A stretch of 11,037 nt of DNA, taken from assembly GCA_013695005.1 (NCBI GenBank), contig JACDBJ010000203.1, forward strand, positions 1 through 11,037. The letters run 5' to 3'. This document shows positions 1 through 6,753 of the stretch, in pieces (position 1 is the first letter of the stretch; each line of letters starts with the position of its first letter). The translations under genes and the position numbers were made by a program. The notes under the pieces are model-generated. The model was not told the DNA's origin. It did not search any database and saw only the letters and a program-made list of their open reading frames with translations. This stretch comes from Pseudonocardiales bacterium. Its GTDB lineage: Bacteria > Actinomycetota > Actinomycetes > Mycobacteriales > Pseudonocardiaceae.

Positions 1-2460
1 GCCGCGGCGGCGCTGTCGGACCTCGCAGCGGCCGCGATGCGTGCCGCGGTCGCGGTCGCCGCCGCCGAGCTGGAACCCGACCCGGAGGTGGAGCTGCCCG
101 CGCGGCTGGCCGTGATCGCCATGGGCAAGACCGGCGGCCGGGAGCTGAACTACGTCAGCGACGTGGACGTGATCTTCGTGGCGGAGCCGGCCGACCAGGC
201 CGCGACCCGGTTGGCCACGGCCACCATGCGCGTCGCGAGCGCCGCCTGCTTCCCGGTGGACGCCAACCTGCGGCCTGAGGGCCGCTCGGGCGCGCTGGTA
301 CGCACCATCGACGGCCACGTCACCTACTACCGGCGGTGGGCGACGACGTGGGAGTTCCAGGCCCTGCTCAAGGCGCGCCCGATCGCCGGCGACCCCGAGC
401 TGGGCGCGGCCTACGCCGAGGCGGTCGCCCCGCTGGTGTGGAACGCCGCCGACCGCGAGAACTTCGTCGCCGACGTGCAGGCCATGCGCCGCAGGGTGCT
501 CGACCACGTCCGGCCGGAGCTGGCCGAGCGAGAGCTGAAGCTCGGCCGCGGCGGGCTGCGCGACGTCGAGTTCGCCGTCCAGCTGCTCCAGCTCGTGCAC
601 GGCCGCACCGATCCGCGGCTGCACTCGCCGACCACGCTGGATGCGCTGACCGCGCTGGCCGACGGTGGGTACGTCGGGCGCGACGACGCGGCCAACCTCG
701 CCGCGTCCTACCGGTTCCTGCGGCTGCTCGAGCACCGCCTGCAGCTGGAGCGGCTGCGCCGCACCCACCTGTTCCCGGCGGAGACCGACACGGCGGCGCT
801 GCGCTGGCTGGCGAGGGCAGCGCGGCTGCGGCCGGACGGGCGGCGCGACGTTGTCGGCGTGCTGCTGGCGGAGTGGCACGGCAACGCGCGACGGGTGCGG
901 CGGTTGCACGAGAAGCTGTTCTACCGCCCGTTGCTGGAGTCCGTGTCCCGGATGCCGGCCGACGCGGTGCGGCTTTCGGAGAAGGCAGCGGCTCAGCGGT
1001 TGGCGGCGCTGGGCTACGCATCACCGGAGGGCGCGCTCGCCCACCTACGGGCTCTGACGGGCGGTGTGTCCCGGGCCGCGGCGATCCAGCAGACGCTGCT
1101 GCCGGTGCTGCTCGACGAGCTCGCCGACGCCCCCGACCCGGACCGTGGCCTGCTGGCCTACCGGCGGGTGTCCGAGGCGCTGGCCGCGACGCCGTGGTAC
1201 CTGCGCCTGCTGCGGGACGAGGGCGCGGTCGCGCAGCGGCTGATGTTCCTGCTCGGTACGTCCAACCTGGTCGCCGACCTGCTGACCCGGGCGGCCGAGG
1301 TGCTGCAGATGCTGGCCGACGCCGGGCCGGAGGCGGAGCTGGTCCGTCGTGATCCCGCGGAGGTGGCGGCGTCGATGCGGACGGCGGTGTCCCGACACAC
1401 CGAACCGCTGGCGGCGGTCGCGGCCGCCCGCACGCTGCGCCGCCACGAGATGCTCCGGATTGCCGCCGCCGACCTGCTGGGCCTGCTGGACACCGAGCAG
1501 GTCTGCGCCGCGCTGAGCTCGGTGTGGGTGGCCGTGCTGCAGGCGGCGCTCGACGCCGCGGTGCGGTCGCAGCGTCTGGACCGCCCGCCACCGGCGCGGT
1601 TGGTGGTGATCGGGATGGGGCGGCTCGGCGGCGCCGAGCTGGGCTACGGGTCGGACGCCGACGTGATGTTCGTGTGCGAGCCGACCGAAGGGGCCACCGA
1701 GCAGGAGGCCGTGCGCTACGCCACGACGATCGCCGAGACCGTCCGCCAGCTGCTCTCCGCGCCGACGCCGGACCCGGCGCTGGAAGTCGACGCCAACCTG
1801 CGACCGGACGGACGGTCCGGCCCGCTGGTACGCACCCTGGAGTCCTACCGCTCCTACTACGCGAACAGGTCGGAGGTGTGGGAGGCGCAGGCCCTGCTGC
1901 GGGCTCGGCCGGTCGCCGGCGACGCCGACCTGGGACGCCGGTTCATCGCGTTGATCGACCCGATCCGCTACCCGGACGACGGCCTCGCGGCGGCGAAGGC
2001 CACCGAGATCCGGCGGATCAAGGCGCGGGTGGACGCGGAGCGGCTGCCGCGCGGTGCCGACCGCAGCACGCACACCAAGCTCGGCCACGGGGGCCTCGCC
2101 GACGTGGAGTGGACCGTGCAGCTCATTCAGCTGCAGCATGCCGGCGACGTCCCGGAGCTGCGTACGACGTCGACGATCGACGGGCTGCGGGAGGCCACCG
2201 AGGCCGGGTTGCTCAGCGCGCAGGACGTCGACGAGCTGGCGGCGGGATGGACGATGGCGACGCGGGCGCGCAACGCGGTGATGCTGGTGCGCGGCAAGCC
2301 GTTCGACCAGCTGCCGGGGCCTGGCCGTGATCTTGTCGCGGTGGCCCGTGCGCTGGGCTACCCGGCTGGCGGTGACCCCGGCGAGTTCGTCGACGACTAC
2401 CGGCGCGCGACGCGCCGGGCCCGCGCGGTCGTGGAGCGCGTGTTCTACGGCAGTGCCTGA
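1..2460 (+). CDS. glnE: Bifunctional glutamine synthetase adenylyltransferase / deadenylylase, 5'-truncated by the window
   Basis: GlnE adds AMP to, and removes it from, a tyrosine of dodecameric glutamine synthetase, so tuning ammonium assimilation in the cytoplasm. The frame is open from base 1, so the gene begins upstream; 819 codons are visible and the family is usually about 950-1000 residues, so roughly 150-180 N-terminal residues are missing. The internal ATG at 37 is not the true start. The protein is a clear internal duplication. The nucleotidyltransferase motif (GKxGGxELxYxSDxD type) occurs at nt 127-171 and again at 1618-1662. The following helical motif (LGxGGLxDVE[FW]xVQLxQL) occurs at 541-594 and again at 2080-2133. 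By family knowledge the N-terminal half removes AMP and the C-terminal half adds it. Both copies keep their Ser-Asp-x-Asp residues, so both activities look intact. It converges on glnA, its substrate, as in mycobacteria. Confidence 0.96.
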   Translation, partial: AAAALSDLAAAAMRAAVAVAAAELEPDPEVELPARLAVIAMGKTGGRELNYVSDVDVIFVAEPADQAATRLATATMRVASAACFPVDANLRPEGRSGALVRTIDGHVTYYRRWATTWEFQALLKARPIAGDPELGAAYAEAVAPLVWNAADRENFVADVQAMRRRVLDHVRPELAERELKLGRGGLRDVEFAVQLLQLVHGRTDPRLHSPTTLDALTALADGGYVGRDDAANLAASYRFLRLLEHRLQLERLRRTHLFPAETDTAALRWLARAARLRPDGRRDVVGVLLAEWHGNARRVRRLHEKLFYRPLLESVSRMPADAVRLSEKAAAQRLAALGYASPEGALAHLRALTGGVSRAAAIQQTLLPVLLDELADAPDPDRGLLAYRRVSEALAATPWYLRLLRDEGAVAQRLMFLLGTSNLVADLLTRAAEVLQMLADAGPEAELVRRDPAEVAASMRTAVSRHTEPLAAVAAARTLRRHEMLRIAAADLLGLLDTEQVCAALSSVWVAVLQAALDAAVRSQRLDRPPPARLVVIGMGRLGGAELGYGSDADVMFVCEPTEGATEQEAVRYATTIAETVRQLLSAPTPDPALEVDANLRPDGRSGPLVRTLESYRSYYANRSEVWEAQALLRARPVAGDADLGRRFIALIDPIRYPDDGLAAAKATEIRRIKARVDAERLPRGADRSTHTKLGHGGLADVEWTVQLIQLQHAGDVPELRTTSTIDGLREATEAGLLSAQDVDELAAGWTMATRARNAVMLVRGKPFDQLPGPGRDLVAVARALGYPAGGDPGEFVDDYRRATRRARAVVERVFYGSA

Positions 2461-2496
2461 CGGCCGAAACCCGTCGCGACTGACGGGGGCCGTGGT

Positions 2497-2502
2497 TACC
2501 GT
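2497..2502 (+). promoter_or_regulatory. Candidate -10 hexamer (TACCGT) for leaderless LysE-family gene
   Basis: TACCGT fits the actinobacterial -10 pattern TANNNT and ends 6 bases before the ATG at 2509, so transcription would start at or next to the A of the start codon. No Shine-Dalgarno-like purine run lies at normal distance. No convincing -35 hexamer was found. The call rests on the same geometry recurring at four other genes in the window. Confidence 0.45.
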
Positions 2503-2508
2503 GGCCAG

Positions 2509-3144
2509 ATGCCGGCGCCGGAGCACCTGGTCACGTTCCTGATCGCCACGGTGGTGCTGGTGCTGGTGCCCGGGCCGACGGTGGTGTTCGTGGTCAGCCA
2601 GGCGATCGTGCACGGGCGCAGGGCGGCGCTGGCCAGCGTGGCCGGCAACTCTTTGGGGGTGTACCTGCTGGTGGTGGCCGTGGCGTTCGGCATCGGCGCG
2701 GTGGTCGACACCTCGGTCGCGCTGTTCACCGCCATCAAGCTGGTGGGGGCCGCGTACCTGATCTTCCTGGGCATTCGAGCGTTCCGCGACCGTCACCTGC
2801 TCGCCGGCCGTCCTGGCGTCGCGCCGATCAGCGGCGGACGGCGGCAGTTCTGGCGCGGCTTCGTCGTCGGTATCACCAACCCGAAGGCCATCGTGTTCTT
2901 CGCCGCCGTCCTGCCGCAGTTCGTCGACCGGGCGGCGGCCAACCCGGCCGGTCAGATGCTGGTGCTCGGCCTGATCTTCGTCGCGGTCGCGATGGTGCTG
3001 GACAGCATGTGGGGGTTGGCCGCCGGCACCGCGCGGCAGTGGCTGGCCCGCTCGCCACGGCGCACGGCCGTACTCGGCGGGACCGGCGGGGTGATGATGA
3101 TCGGTCTCGGCGCCGGCCTGGCGATCAGCGGCAGCGCGGACTGA
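2509..3144 (+). CDS. LysE/RhtB-family amino-acid exporter
   Basis: This 211-residue hydrophobic protein has the family's usual length and layout: about six membrane segments and a short N-terminus. Family marks are the VPGP motif at residues 20-23 within the first helix, a glycine-rich second region (GRRAALASVAGNSLG, about 36-50), the KLVGAAYLIFLGIRAFR stretch at about 77-93, and FWRGFVVGITNPKAIVFF after the cytoplasmic loop, at about 113-130. Members export amino acids such as lysine, arginine, threonine or homoserine lactones by proton exchange. The substrate cannot be read from sequence. It starts 48 bases after glnE on the same strand, apparently from its own leaderless promoter. Lying between glnE and glnA it may relieve amino-acid excess, but that link is only inferred from position. 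Its stop codon directly abuts the stop of the opposing gene. Confidence 0.9.
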   Translation: MPAPEHLVTFLIATVVLVLVPGPTVVFVVSQAIVHGRRAALASVAGNSLGVYLLVVAVAFGIGAVVDTSVALFTAIKLVGAAYLIFLGIRAFRDRHLLAGRPGVAPISGGRRQFWRGFVVGITNPKAIVFFAAVLPQFVDRAAANPAGQMLVLGLIFVAVAMVLDSMWGLAAGTARQWLARSPRRTAVLGGTGGVMMIGLGAGLAISGSAD

Positions 3145-3543
3145 TCAGTACGTGAACACGTACTGGTTCGCGGCCTCGTCGAAGTCCACCGAGTAGGCCG
3201 GCTCGCCAAGGCCGTACGCGTCTGCGGCCCACCCGATCATCGCGACGGCGAACGCCTCGGCAGGGCAGTCGGCGGGGGAGTGGTCGAGGCTTTGGACCTC
3301 GACGACGACCATGGCGTCGGGCACCGCTTGTTCGATCTCGGTGGCGACGTGCCGCAGCCCGTCGAGCAGCGCGTGGCTGTGCTCGCGGTCCAGCGGATCG
3401 AGGATGTAGAGCCAGGTGCGGCTGCCGGCGCGCAGCGCATCCCGCGGTGGCGGCGAGCCGACGTGCGCCTTGGCCTCGATGTCGATCTCGATGCCCCAGC
3501 TCGACTTCATGACGCGCAGCGCGAACAGCCGTCGGTCACCCAT
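3145..3543 (-). CDS. Conserved-looking hypothetical protein, 132 aa
   Basis: I do not recognise this family. The 132-residue protein is acidic and soluble-looking, with no signal peptide or membrane helix. Its N-terminal half reads like alternating beta strands (FALRVMKSSWGIEIDIEAKAHV, then TWLYILDPLD). A helix follows (HALLDGLRHVATEIEQAV), then another strand (AMVVVEVQSLDH), a cysteine at about 93, and a C-terminal helix-strand. An alpha/beta fold is therefore plausible. Coding is supported by strong GC bias at third codon positions and conventional amino-acid composition; the opposite-strand reading is poor. The start is the ATG next to the glnA 3' end; a weak TTAGAT sits 6 bases upstream. 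It lies 51 bases after glnA on the same strand, so it could be read through from glnA. Its stop abuts the LysE stop with no spacer. Confidence 0.72.
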   Translation of the reverse strand: MGDRRLFALRVMKSSWGIEIDIEAKAHVGSPPPRDALRAGSRTWLYILDPLDREHSHALLDGLRHVATEIEQAVPDAMVVVEVQSLDHSPADCPAEAFAVAMIGWAADAYGLGEPAYSVDFDEAANQYVFTY

Positions 3544-3573
3544 GCCTACATCTAAGCTGCCTGCACCTAGGTA

Positions 3574-3588
3574 GCCGGCGAGACCGGC
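3574..3588 (-). terminator. Short GC hairpin just after glnA, possible weak terminator
   Basis: GCCGG and CCGGC form a 5-bp perfect stem around a 5-base loop, starting 6 bases after the glnA stop codon in the direction of transcription. There is no T-run, as is common for actinobacterial hairpin terminators. The stem is short, so partial read-through into the 132-residue gene is quite possible. Confidence 0.3.
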
Positions 3589-3594
3589 CCATGC

Positions 3595-5019
3595 TCAGAC
3601 GTCGTAGTAGAGCGCGAACTCGTACGGGTGCGGCCGCAGGCGAAGCGGGTCGATCTCCGCCTCGCGCTTGTAGTCGATCCAGGTCTCGATGAGGTCCGGG
3701 GTGAAGACGCCGCCCTCGAGCAGGTACTCGTGGTCCTCCTCGAGCTTGTCGATCACCTCGCCGAGGCTCCCGGGCACCTGCGCGATGTCCTTGGCCTCCT
3801 CGGGCGGCAGCTCGTAGAGGTCCTTGTCGACCGGGACCGGCGGCTCCATCTTGTTCTTGATGCCGGCCATGCCGGCCATCATCATCGCCGAGAAGGCCAG
3901 GTAAGGGTTGCCCGAGGAGTCGGGGGAACGGAACTCGAGGCGCTTGGCCTTCGGGTTGTTGCCGGTGATGGGGATCCGGATGCAGGCTGAGCGGTTGCGG
4001 GCCGAGTAGACGAGGTTGACCGGGGCCTCGAAGCCTGGGACCAGGCGGTGGTAGGAGTTCACCGTCGGGTTAGTGAACGCCAGCAGGCTCGGCGTGTGGT
4101 GCAGCAGGCCGCCGATGTAGTGCCGGGCCAGGTCGGAGATCCCGCCGTAGCCGGACTCGTCGTGGAACAGCGGCTCGCCGTCCTTCCACAGCGACTGGTG
4201 GGCGTGCATGCCCGAGCCGTTGTCGCCGAAGAGCGGCTTGGGCATGAAGGTCACGGTCTTGCCTGCGTGCCATGCGGTGTTCTTGACGATGTATTTGAAC
4301 AGCATCAGGTCGTCGGCCGAGTGCAGCAGCGTGTTGAACTTGTAGTTGATCTCGGCCTGACCGGCGGTGCCCACCTCGTGGTGGCCGCGCTCGACCTCGA
4401 ACCCGACGTTGATCAGGTTGGTGACCATGTCGTCGCGCAGGTCTGCGTAGTGGTCGACCGGCGGGACCGGGAAGTATCCGCTCTTGTAGTTGACCTTGTA
4501 GCCGAGGTTGCCGCCGGCCTCGTCGGTCGCGGTGTTCCACCAGCCCTCGATCGAGTCGATATGGCTGTACTGCTCGTTGGGCTCGGATGAGAAGCGCACG
4601 GAGTCGAAGATGTAGAACTCGGCCTCGGCGCCGAAGTAGGCCGTGTCGGCAACGCCGGAGGCGCCCAGGTACTGCTCGGCCTTGCGGGCCACGTTGCGCG
4701 GGTCGCGGCTGTAGGGCTCGCCGGTGATCGGGTCGTGCACGAAGAAGTTCATGTTCAGCGTCTTGTGCTTGCGGAACGGGTCGAGGATGGCCGTGACCGG
4801 GTCGGGCATCAGCGCCATGTCGGACTCGTTGATCGCCTGGAACCCACGCACCGAGGAGCCGTCGAACGCGATGCCGCGGTCCATGAAGTCCTGGTCGAAC
4901 CCGCTTGCGGGGACGGTGAGGTGCTGCATCACGCCGGGCAGGTCGCAGAACCGGATGTCGACGTATTCCACCTCCTCGTCGGAGATGAAACGCAGGACCT
5001 CGTCGGCATTGGTGAACAC
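3595..5019 (-). CDS. glnA: Type I glutamine synthetase (GSI-beta, adenylylation-regulated)
   Basis: It makes glutamine from glutamate, ammonium and ATP as a cytoplasmic dodecamer, the main ammonium entry point. The 474 residues match the usual length of about 470. Visible family marks: FDGSSVRGF at 52-60; metal and ammonium-site glutamates 132, 134, 215 and 223; the His-containing NGSGMHAH at 267-274; flap Glu331 in PGFEAPVN; NRSACIRIP at 342-350; and Glu362 in LEFRSPD. Tyr402 in DLYELPPEE is the adenylylation site, equivalent to E. coli Tyr397, showing the beta subtype controlled by GlnE. The start is GTG; it matches the MFxNADEV beginning of actinobacterial homologues and has AAGGAG 8 bases upstream. 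A four-part GlnR-type operator lies further upstream. It is divergent from the RDD gene and converges on glnE, as in the M. tuberculosis glnA1 region. Confidence 0.98.
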   Translation of the reverse strand: MFTNADEVLRFISDEEVEYVDIRFCDLPGVMQHLTVPASGFDQDFMDRGIAFDGSSVRGFQAINESDMALMPDPVTAILDPFRKHKTLNMNFFVHDPITGEPYSRDPRNVARKAEQYLGASGVADTAYFGAEAEFYIFDSVRFSSEPNEQYSHIDSIEGWWNTATDEAGGNLGYKVNYKSGYFPVPPVDHYADLRDDMVTNLINVGFEVERGHHEVGTAGQAEINYKFNTLLHSADDLMLFKYIVKNTAWHAGKTVTFMPKPLFGDNGSGMHAHQSLWKDGEPLFHDESGYGGISDLARHYIGGLLHHTPSLLAFTNPTVNSYHRLVPGFEAPVNLVYSARNRSACIRIPITGNNPKAKRLEFRSPDSSGNPYLAFSAMMMAGMAGIKNKMEPPVPVDKDLYELPPEEAKDIAQVPGSLGEVIDKLEEDHEYLLEGGVFTPDLIETWIDYKREAEIDPLRLRPHPYEFALYYDV

Positions 5020-5027
5020 CCTCGTGG

Positions 5028-5033
5028 CTCCTT
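5028..5033 (-). promoter_or_regulatory. glnA ribosome binding site (AAGGAG)
   Basis: AAGGAG lies 8 bases before the GTG start and fixes that start. It is the only strong Shine-Dalgarno site I see in this window; most neighbours appear to be leaderless. Confidence 0.8.
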
Positions 5034-5066
5034 CGTGTGCTCGGCTAGCTCGCGGCGGTTTGGGCG

Positions 5067-5072
5067 ACGCTA
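5067..5072 (-). promoter_or_regulatory. Candidate glnA -10 hexamer (TAGCGT)
   Basis: TAGCGT fits TANNNT and lies between the GlnR-type array and the Shine-Dalgarno site, giving an expected leader of about 40 bases. There is no recognisable -35 at 17-18 bases upstream; that place falls inside the GlnR array, as would suit an activated promoter. The call is tentative. Confidence 0.35.
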
Positions 5073-5082
5073 GGCGGGCGGT

Positions 5083-5120
5083 GTTGCCCGACCATCACCC
5101 GAAAGTTTCACGCAGGTTAA
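5083..5120 (-). promoter_or_regulatory. GlnR operator array upstream of glnA (a-b-a-b half-sites)
   Basis: Read on the glnA strand, the sequence is TTAAC-n6-GAAAC-n6-GTGAT-n6-GCAAC. The actinobacterial GlnR consensus is gTnAc-n6-GaAAc repeated. Each a half-site (TTAAC, GTGAT) has one mismatch; the first b half-site (GAAAC) is perfect and the second (GCAAC) has one mismatch. All four are spaced at exactly 11 bases, about one helical turn. The array ends 63 bases before the glnA start. GlnR is the OmpR-type nitrogen regulator of actinobacteria and glnA is its classical target. Activation at low nitrogen is the expected outcome but is inferred, since GlnR also represses some genes. Confidence 0.78.
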
Positions 5121-5167
5121 CGGGTTCGTCCTTGGCGGACGCGTCAGGGCGCCCGTGGACGCGGCCC

Positions 5168-5173
5168 TAGGCT
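5168..5173 (+). promoter_or_regulatory. Candidate -10 hexamer (TAGGCT) for leaderless RDD gene
   Basis: TAGGCT ends exactly 6 bases before the ATG at 5180, so the transcript would begin at the start codon. No Shine-Dalgarno site or -35 is evident. About 20 bases upstream the heptamer GGACGCG occurs twice (5137-5143 and 5157-5163), start to start 20 bases apart. Confidence 0.5.
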
Positions 5174-5179
5174 GGTCGG

Positions 5180-5629
5180 ATGAGCCGCTGGGCCGAGTGG
5201 TGGTCAGCTGCATCGGGCGGCGTGGCGTCCGATGACGCTCCGCATCGCGGAGCCCGGCTCGGGTTGCCGCAGGACGGCCCGGGCGCCTCGGCCGGCCTGG
5301 GTCGTCGAGCCGCCGCGCTGGTGTTGGACATCGTGCTCGCGGCTTTGGTCGCCGGGCTCTTCACCGCGCCGGAGCTGCCCCGCAACTGGAGCCTGCTGGC
5401 GTGGTTCGTGCTCACCGTCATCCCCGTCGCGGCGTTCGGCGCGAGTACCGGGATGACCATGCTCGGGATGAAGGTGCTGCGGGTTGACGGCGCGCAGTTC
5501 GTCGGCGTGCCCAGGGCGCTGCTGCGTACCGCGCTGGTGTTCCTCGTGGTTCCCGCGGTGATTTGGGACGCCGACGGCCGTGGCCTGCACGACCGAGCCA
5601 CCGGCACCGTCGCCGTCCGCTCCCGCTGA
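5180..5629 (+). CDS. RDD-family membrane protein
   Basis: A 149-residue membrane protein with the RDD-family signature: an arginine pair at 42-43 and Asp50 in the first helix (GLGRRAAALVLD), TMLGMKVLRVDG at about 93-104, then Arg112, and the closing DxRGLHDRxTGT at about 132-143. Three membrane helices are predicted by eye at about 46-62, 72-90 and 114-129, after a soluble N-terminus of about 38 residues rich in Gly, Ala and Ser. The function is unknown; some RDD proteins elsewhere have been linked to ion exchange or transport. It is divergent from glnA, sharing the 160-base control region, and corresponds by position to Rv2219A beside glnA1 in M. tuberculosis. The ATG start is supported by the -10 element 6 bases upstream. 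Confidence 0.88.
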   Translation: MSRWAEWWSAASGGVASDDAPHRGARLGLPQDGPGASAGLGRRAAALVLDIVLAALVAGLFTAPELPRNWSLLAWFVLTVIPVAAFGASTGMTMLGMKVLRVDGAQFVGVPRALLRTALVFLVVPAVIWDADGRGLHDRATGTVAVRSR

Positions 5630-5647
5630 GCTCGACCCCGCTGACCC

Positions 5648-5708
5648 CGCCCGGCACTCATGTGGCAAATCTTGCTCCCAGCGGATGTTTTGTCACACGC
5701 GTGGCGGG
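5648..5708 (+). repeat. Palindromic 61-base repeat, left copy
   Basis: An imperfect palindrome beginning 18 bases after the RDD stop. The outer arms (5650-5666 and 5692-5708) pair at 13 of 17 positions and enclose an inner CTTGCTCC...AGCGGA core. The whole 61 bases match the reverse complement of 6754-6814 at 53 positions without gaps. The two arms differ in a fixed way: the outward arm reads CATGTGGC, while the inward arm, reverse-complemented, reads CGTGTGAC. The repeat therefore has polarity. It could also act as a hairpin terminator for the RDD gene. Confidence 0.9.
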
Positions 5709-5777
5709 CGAAGCGTCCACAACCGGCCCGCGTGTCCACAGGTCCGGGGTCAGGCGTGGTTCGGCGGCGCAGCGATC

Positions 5778-6752
5778 ATGCAGGCTCGACGTGTGGATCA
5801 ACTGACAGCGCTCGACGTCACGCGGCTGACGAGCGTCTTTGACGACGGTGTCGCGACGCGGGCAGCGCTGGTTGGCCTCGGAATCGCGGAGTCGGTCGTG
5901 GCGCGCCGATGCGGTGCCGATGGCCAATGGCGGCGGCTGCTCCCAGGCGTCGTGCTGCTTCGCACTGGTGAACCCAGCCAGCGGCAACAGCTCCGCGCCG
6001 CTCTGCTGCATGCGGGGGAGCCCGCCGTAATCACAGGCGTGACGGCCGCTCGTCTGCACGGCGTCGTTCGGGTCCCGGCTGACGATCGGGTCCACGTGCT
6101 GATACCTGCGTCCCGGCAGGTCGGCAGCAGGGAGTTCGTGGTGGTCCGACGGACGATCCGGATGCCGAAGCACGTCATGCGCGCCGGTGTGCCGCTGGCA
6201 CCGCTTGCGAGGTGCCTTGTGGATGCGGCGGCTCGGCTCAGCTCGCTTGACGAGGTCAGGGCCATGTTCGCCGACGCGGTTCAGCGTCGACTGTGCACGG
6301 TTGCGGCGTTGGCCGCGGAGCTGGGCGAGCGACGTCGACCGGGCACCGCGCTGGCCAGGGCGGTGCCCGTCGAGTTATTGGACGGCGTCCGATCCGCGGC
6401 GGAGGCGTGGGCGCGAGCTCTGGTACGCCGAACCGACCTGCCGGCGCCGGAGTGGAACGTCGCCGTCCACCGGCCCGACGGTCAGCTCATCGCGGTCGTC
6501 GACGGCTACTGGCGAGAGGTCGGGCTGGCGTGGGAGATCGACTCGCGTGGCTTCCACCTAGATCCGGTCGCGCATGCGCGCGGGGCTGCTCGTCAGTCCG
6601 AGCTGGCCGCGAACGGCGTGCTTGTGATGCACACAGTTCCGGCGCGGGTCCGCAGTCGACCGCAGTCGGTGATCGACGAGCTCCGCCGTACCTATGCGCA
6701 GGCCGCACGGCGGCCACGCCCAAACGTCACGGCGCGCCTCTGGCGGCCGTAA
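5778..6752 (+). CDS. AbiEi-like / DUF559 (Vsr-type nuclease fold) protein, orphan
   Basis: A 324-residue protein from ATG 5778. Residues about 24-61 (GVATRAALVGLG...LLPGVVLL) look like the winged-helix N-terminus of AbiEi-family type IV antitoxins. Residues about 205-300 look like the DUF559/Vsr-type PD-(D/E)XK fold: Glu209, Asp242 in AVVDGYW, then the E-x-D pair Glu253/Asp255 in WEIDSRGFH, and a final strand VLVMHTVPARV. These are the expected nuclease residues, so cleavage activity is possible but unproven. No AbiEii toxin partner is adjacent. The start is uncertain: there is no Shine-Dalgarno site, and GTG 5793 has CAGGCT 6 bases upstream, so a 319-residue leaderless form is an alternative. 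Leu200 is encoded by TTA, rare at this GC content. The stop lies one base before the right palindrome. Confidence 0.8.
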   Translation: MQARRVDQLTALDVTRLTSVFDDGVATRAALVGLGIAESVVARRCGADGQWRRLLPGVVLLRTGEPSQRQQLRAALLHAGEPAVITGVTAARLHGVVRVPADDRVHVLIPASRQVGSREFVVVRRTIRMPKHVMRAGVPLAPLARCLVDAAARLSSLDEVRAMFADAVQRRLCTVAALAAELGERRRPGTALARAVPVELLDGVRSAAEAWARALVRRTDLPAPEWNVAVHRPDGQLIAVVDGYWREVGLAWEIDSRGFHLDPVAHARGAARQSELAANGVLVMHTVPARVRSRPQSVIDELRRTYAQAARRPRPNVTARLWRP

Positions 6753-6753
6753 G

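Noticed and set aside
368..1591. 407-codon open frame on the minus strand inside glnE
   Set aside because: Composition is almost all Ala, Arg and Pro with no motif; a shadow of the glnE reading frame.
1045..2796. 583-codon open frame on the minus strand, across glnE and the LysE gene
   Set aside because: Antisense to two strongly recognised genes; the protein is His/Arg/Gln-rich with no family features. Long open antisense frames are expected in DNA of this GC content.
5020..5082. Glutamine riboswitch or other structured leader before glnA
   Set aside because: The leader is only about 40-60 bases and shows no conserved riboswitch motif; control is better explained by the GlnR array.
5580..5777. 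Upstream extension of the AbiEi/DUF559-like gene to ATG 5580
   Set aside because: The extension overlaps the RDD gene end and reads through the left palindrome, with Cys/Pro/Ser-rich sequence unlike the rest of the protein.
5778..6752. A complete AbiE type IV toxin-antitoxin system
   Set aside because: No AbiEii nucleotidyltransferase toxin gene is adjacent on either side, and the C-terminus looks like a nuclease fold instead of the AbiEi C-terminal domain.
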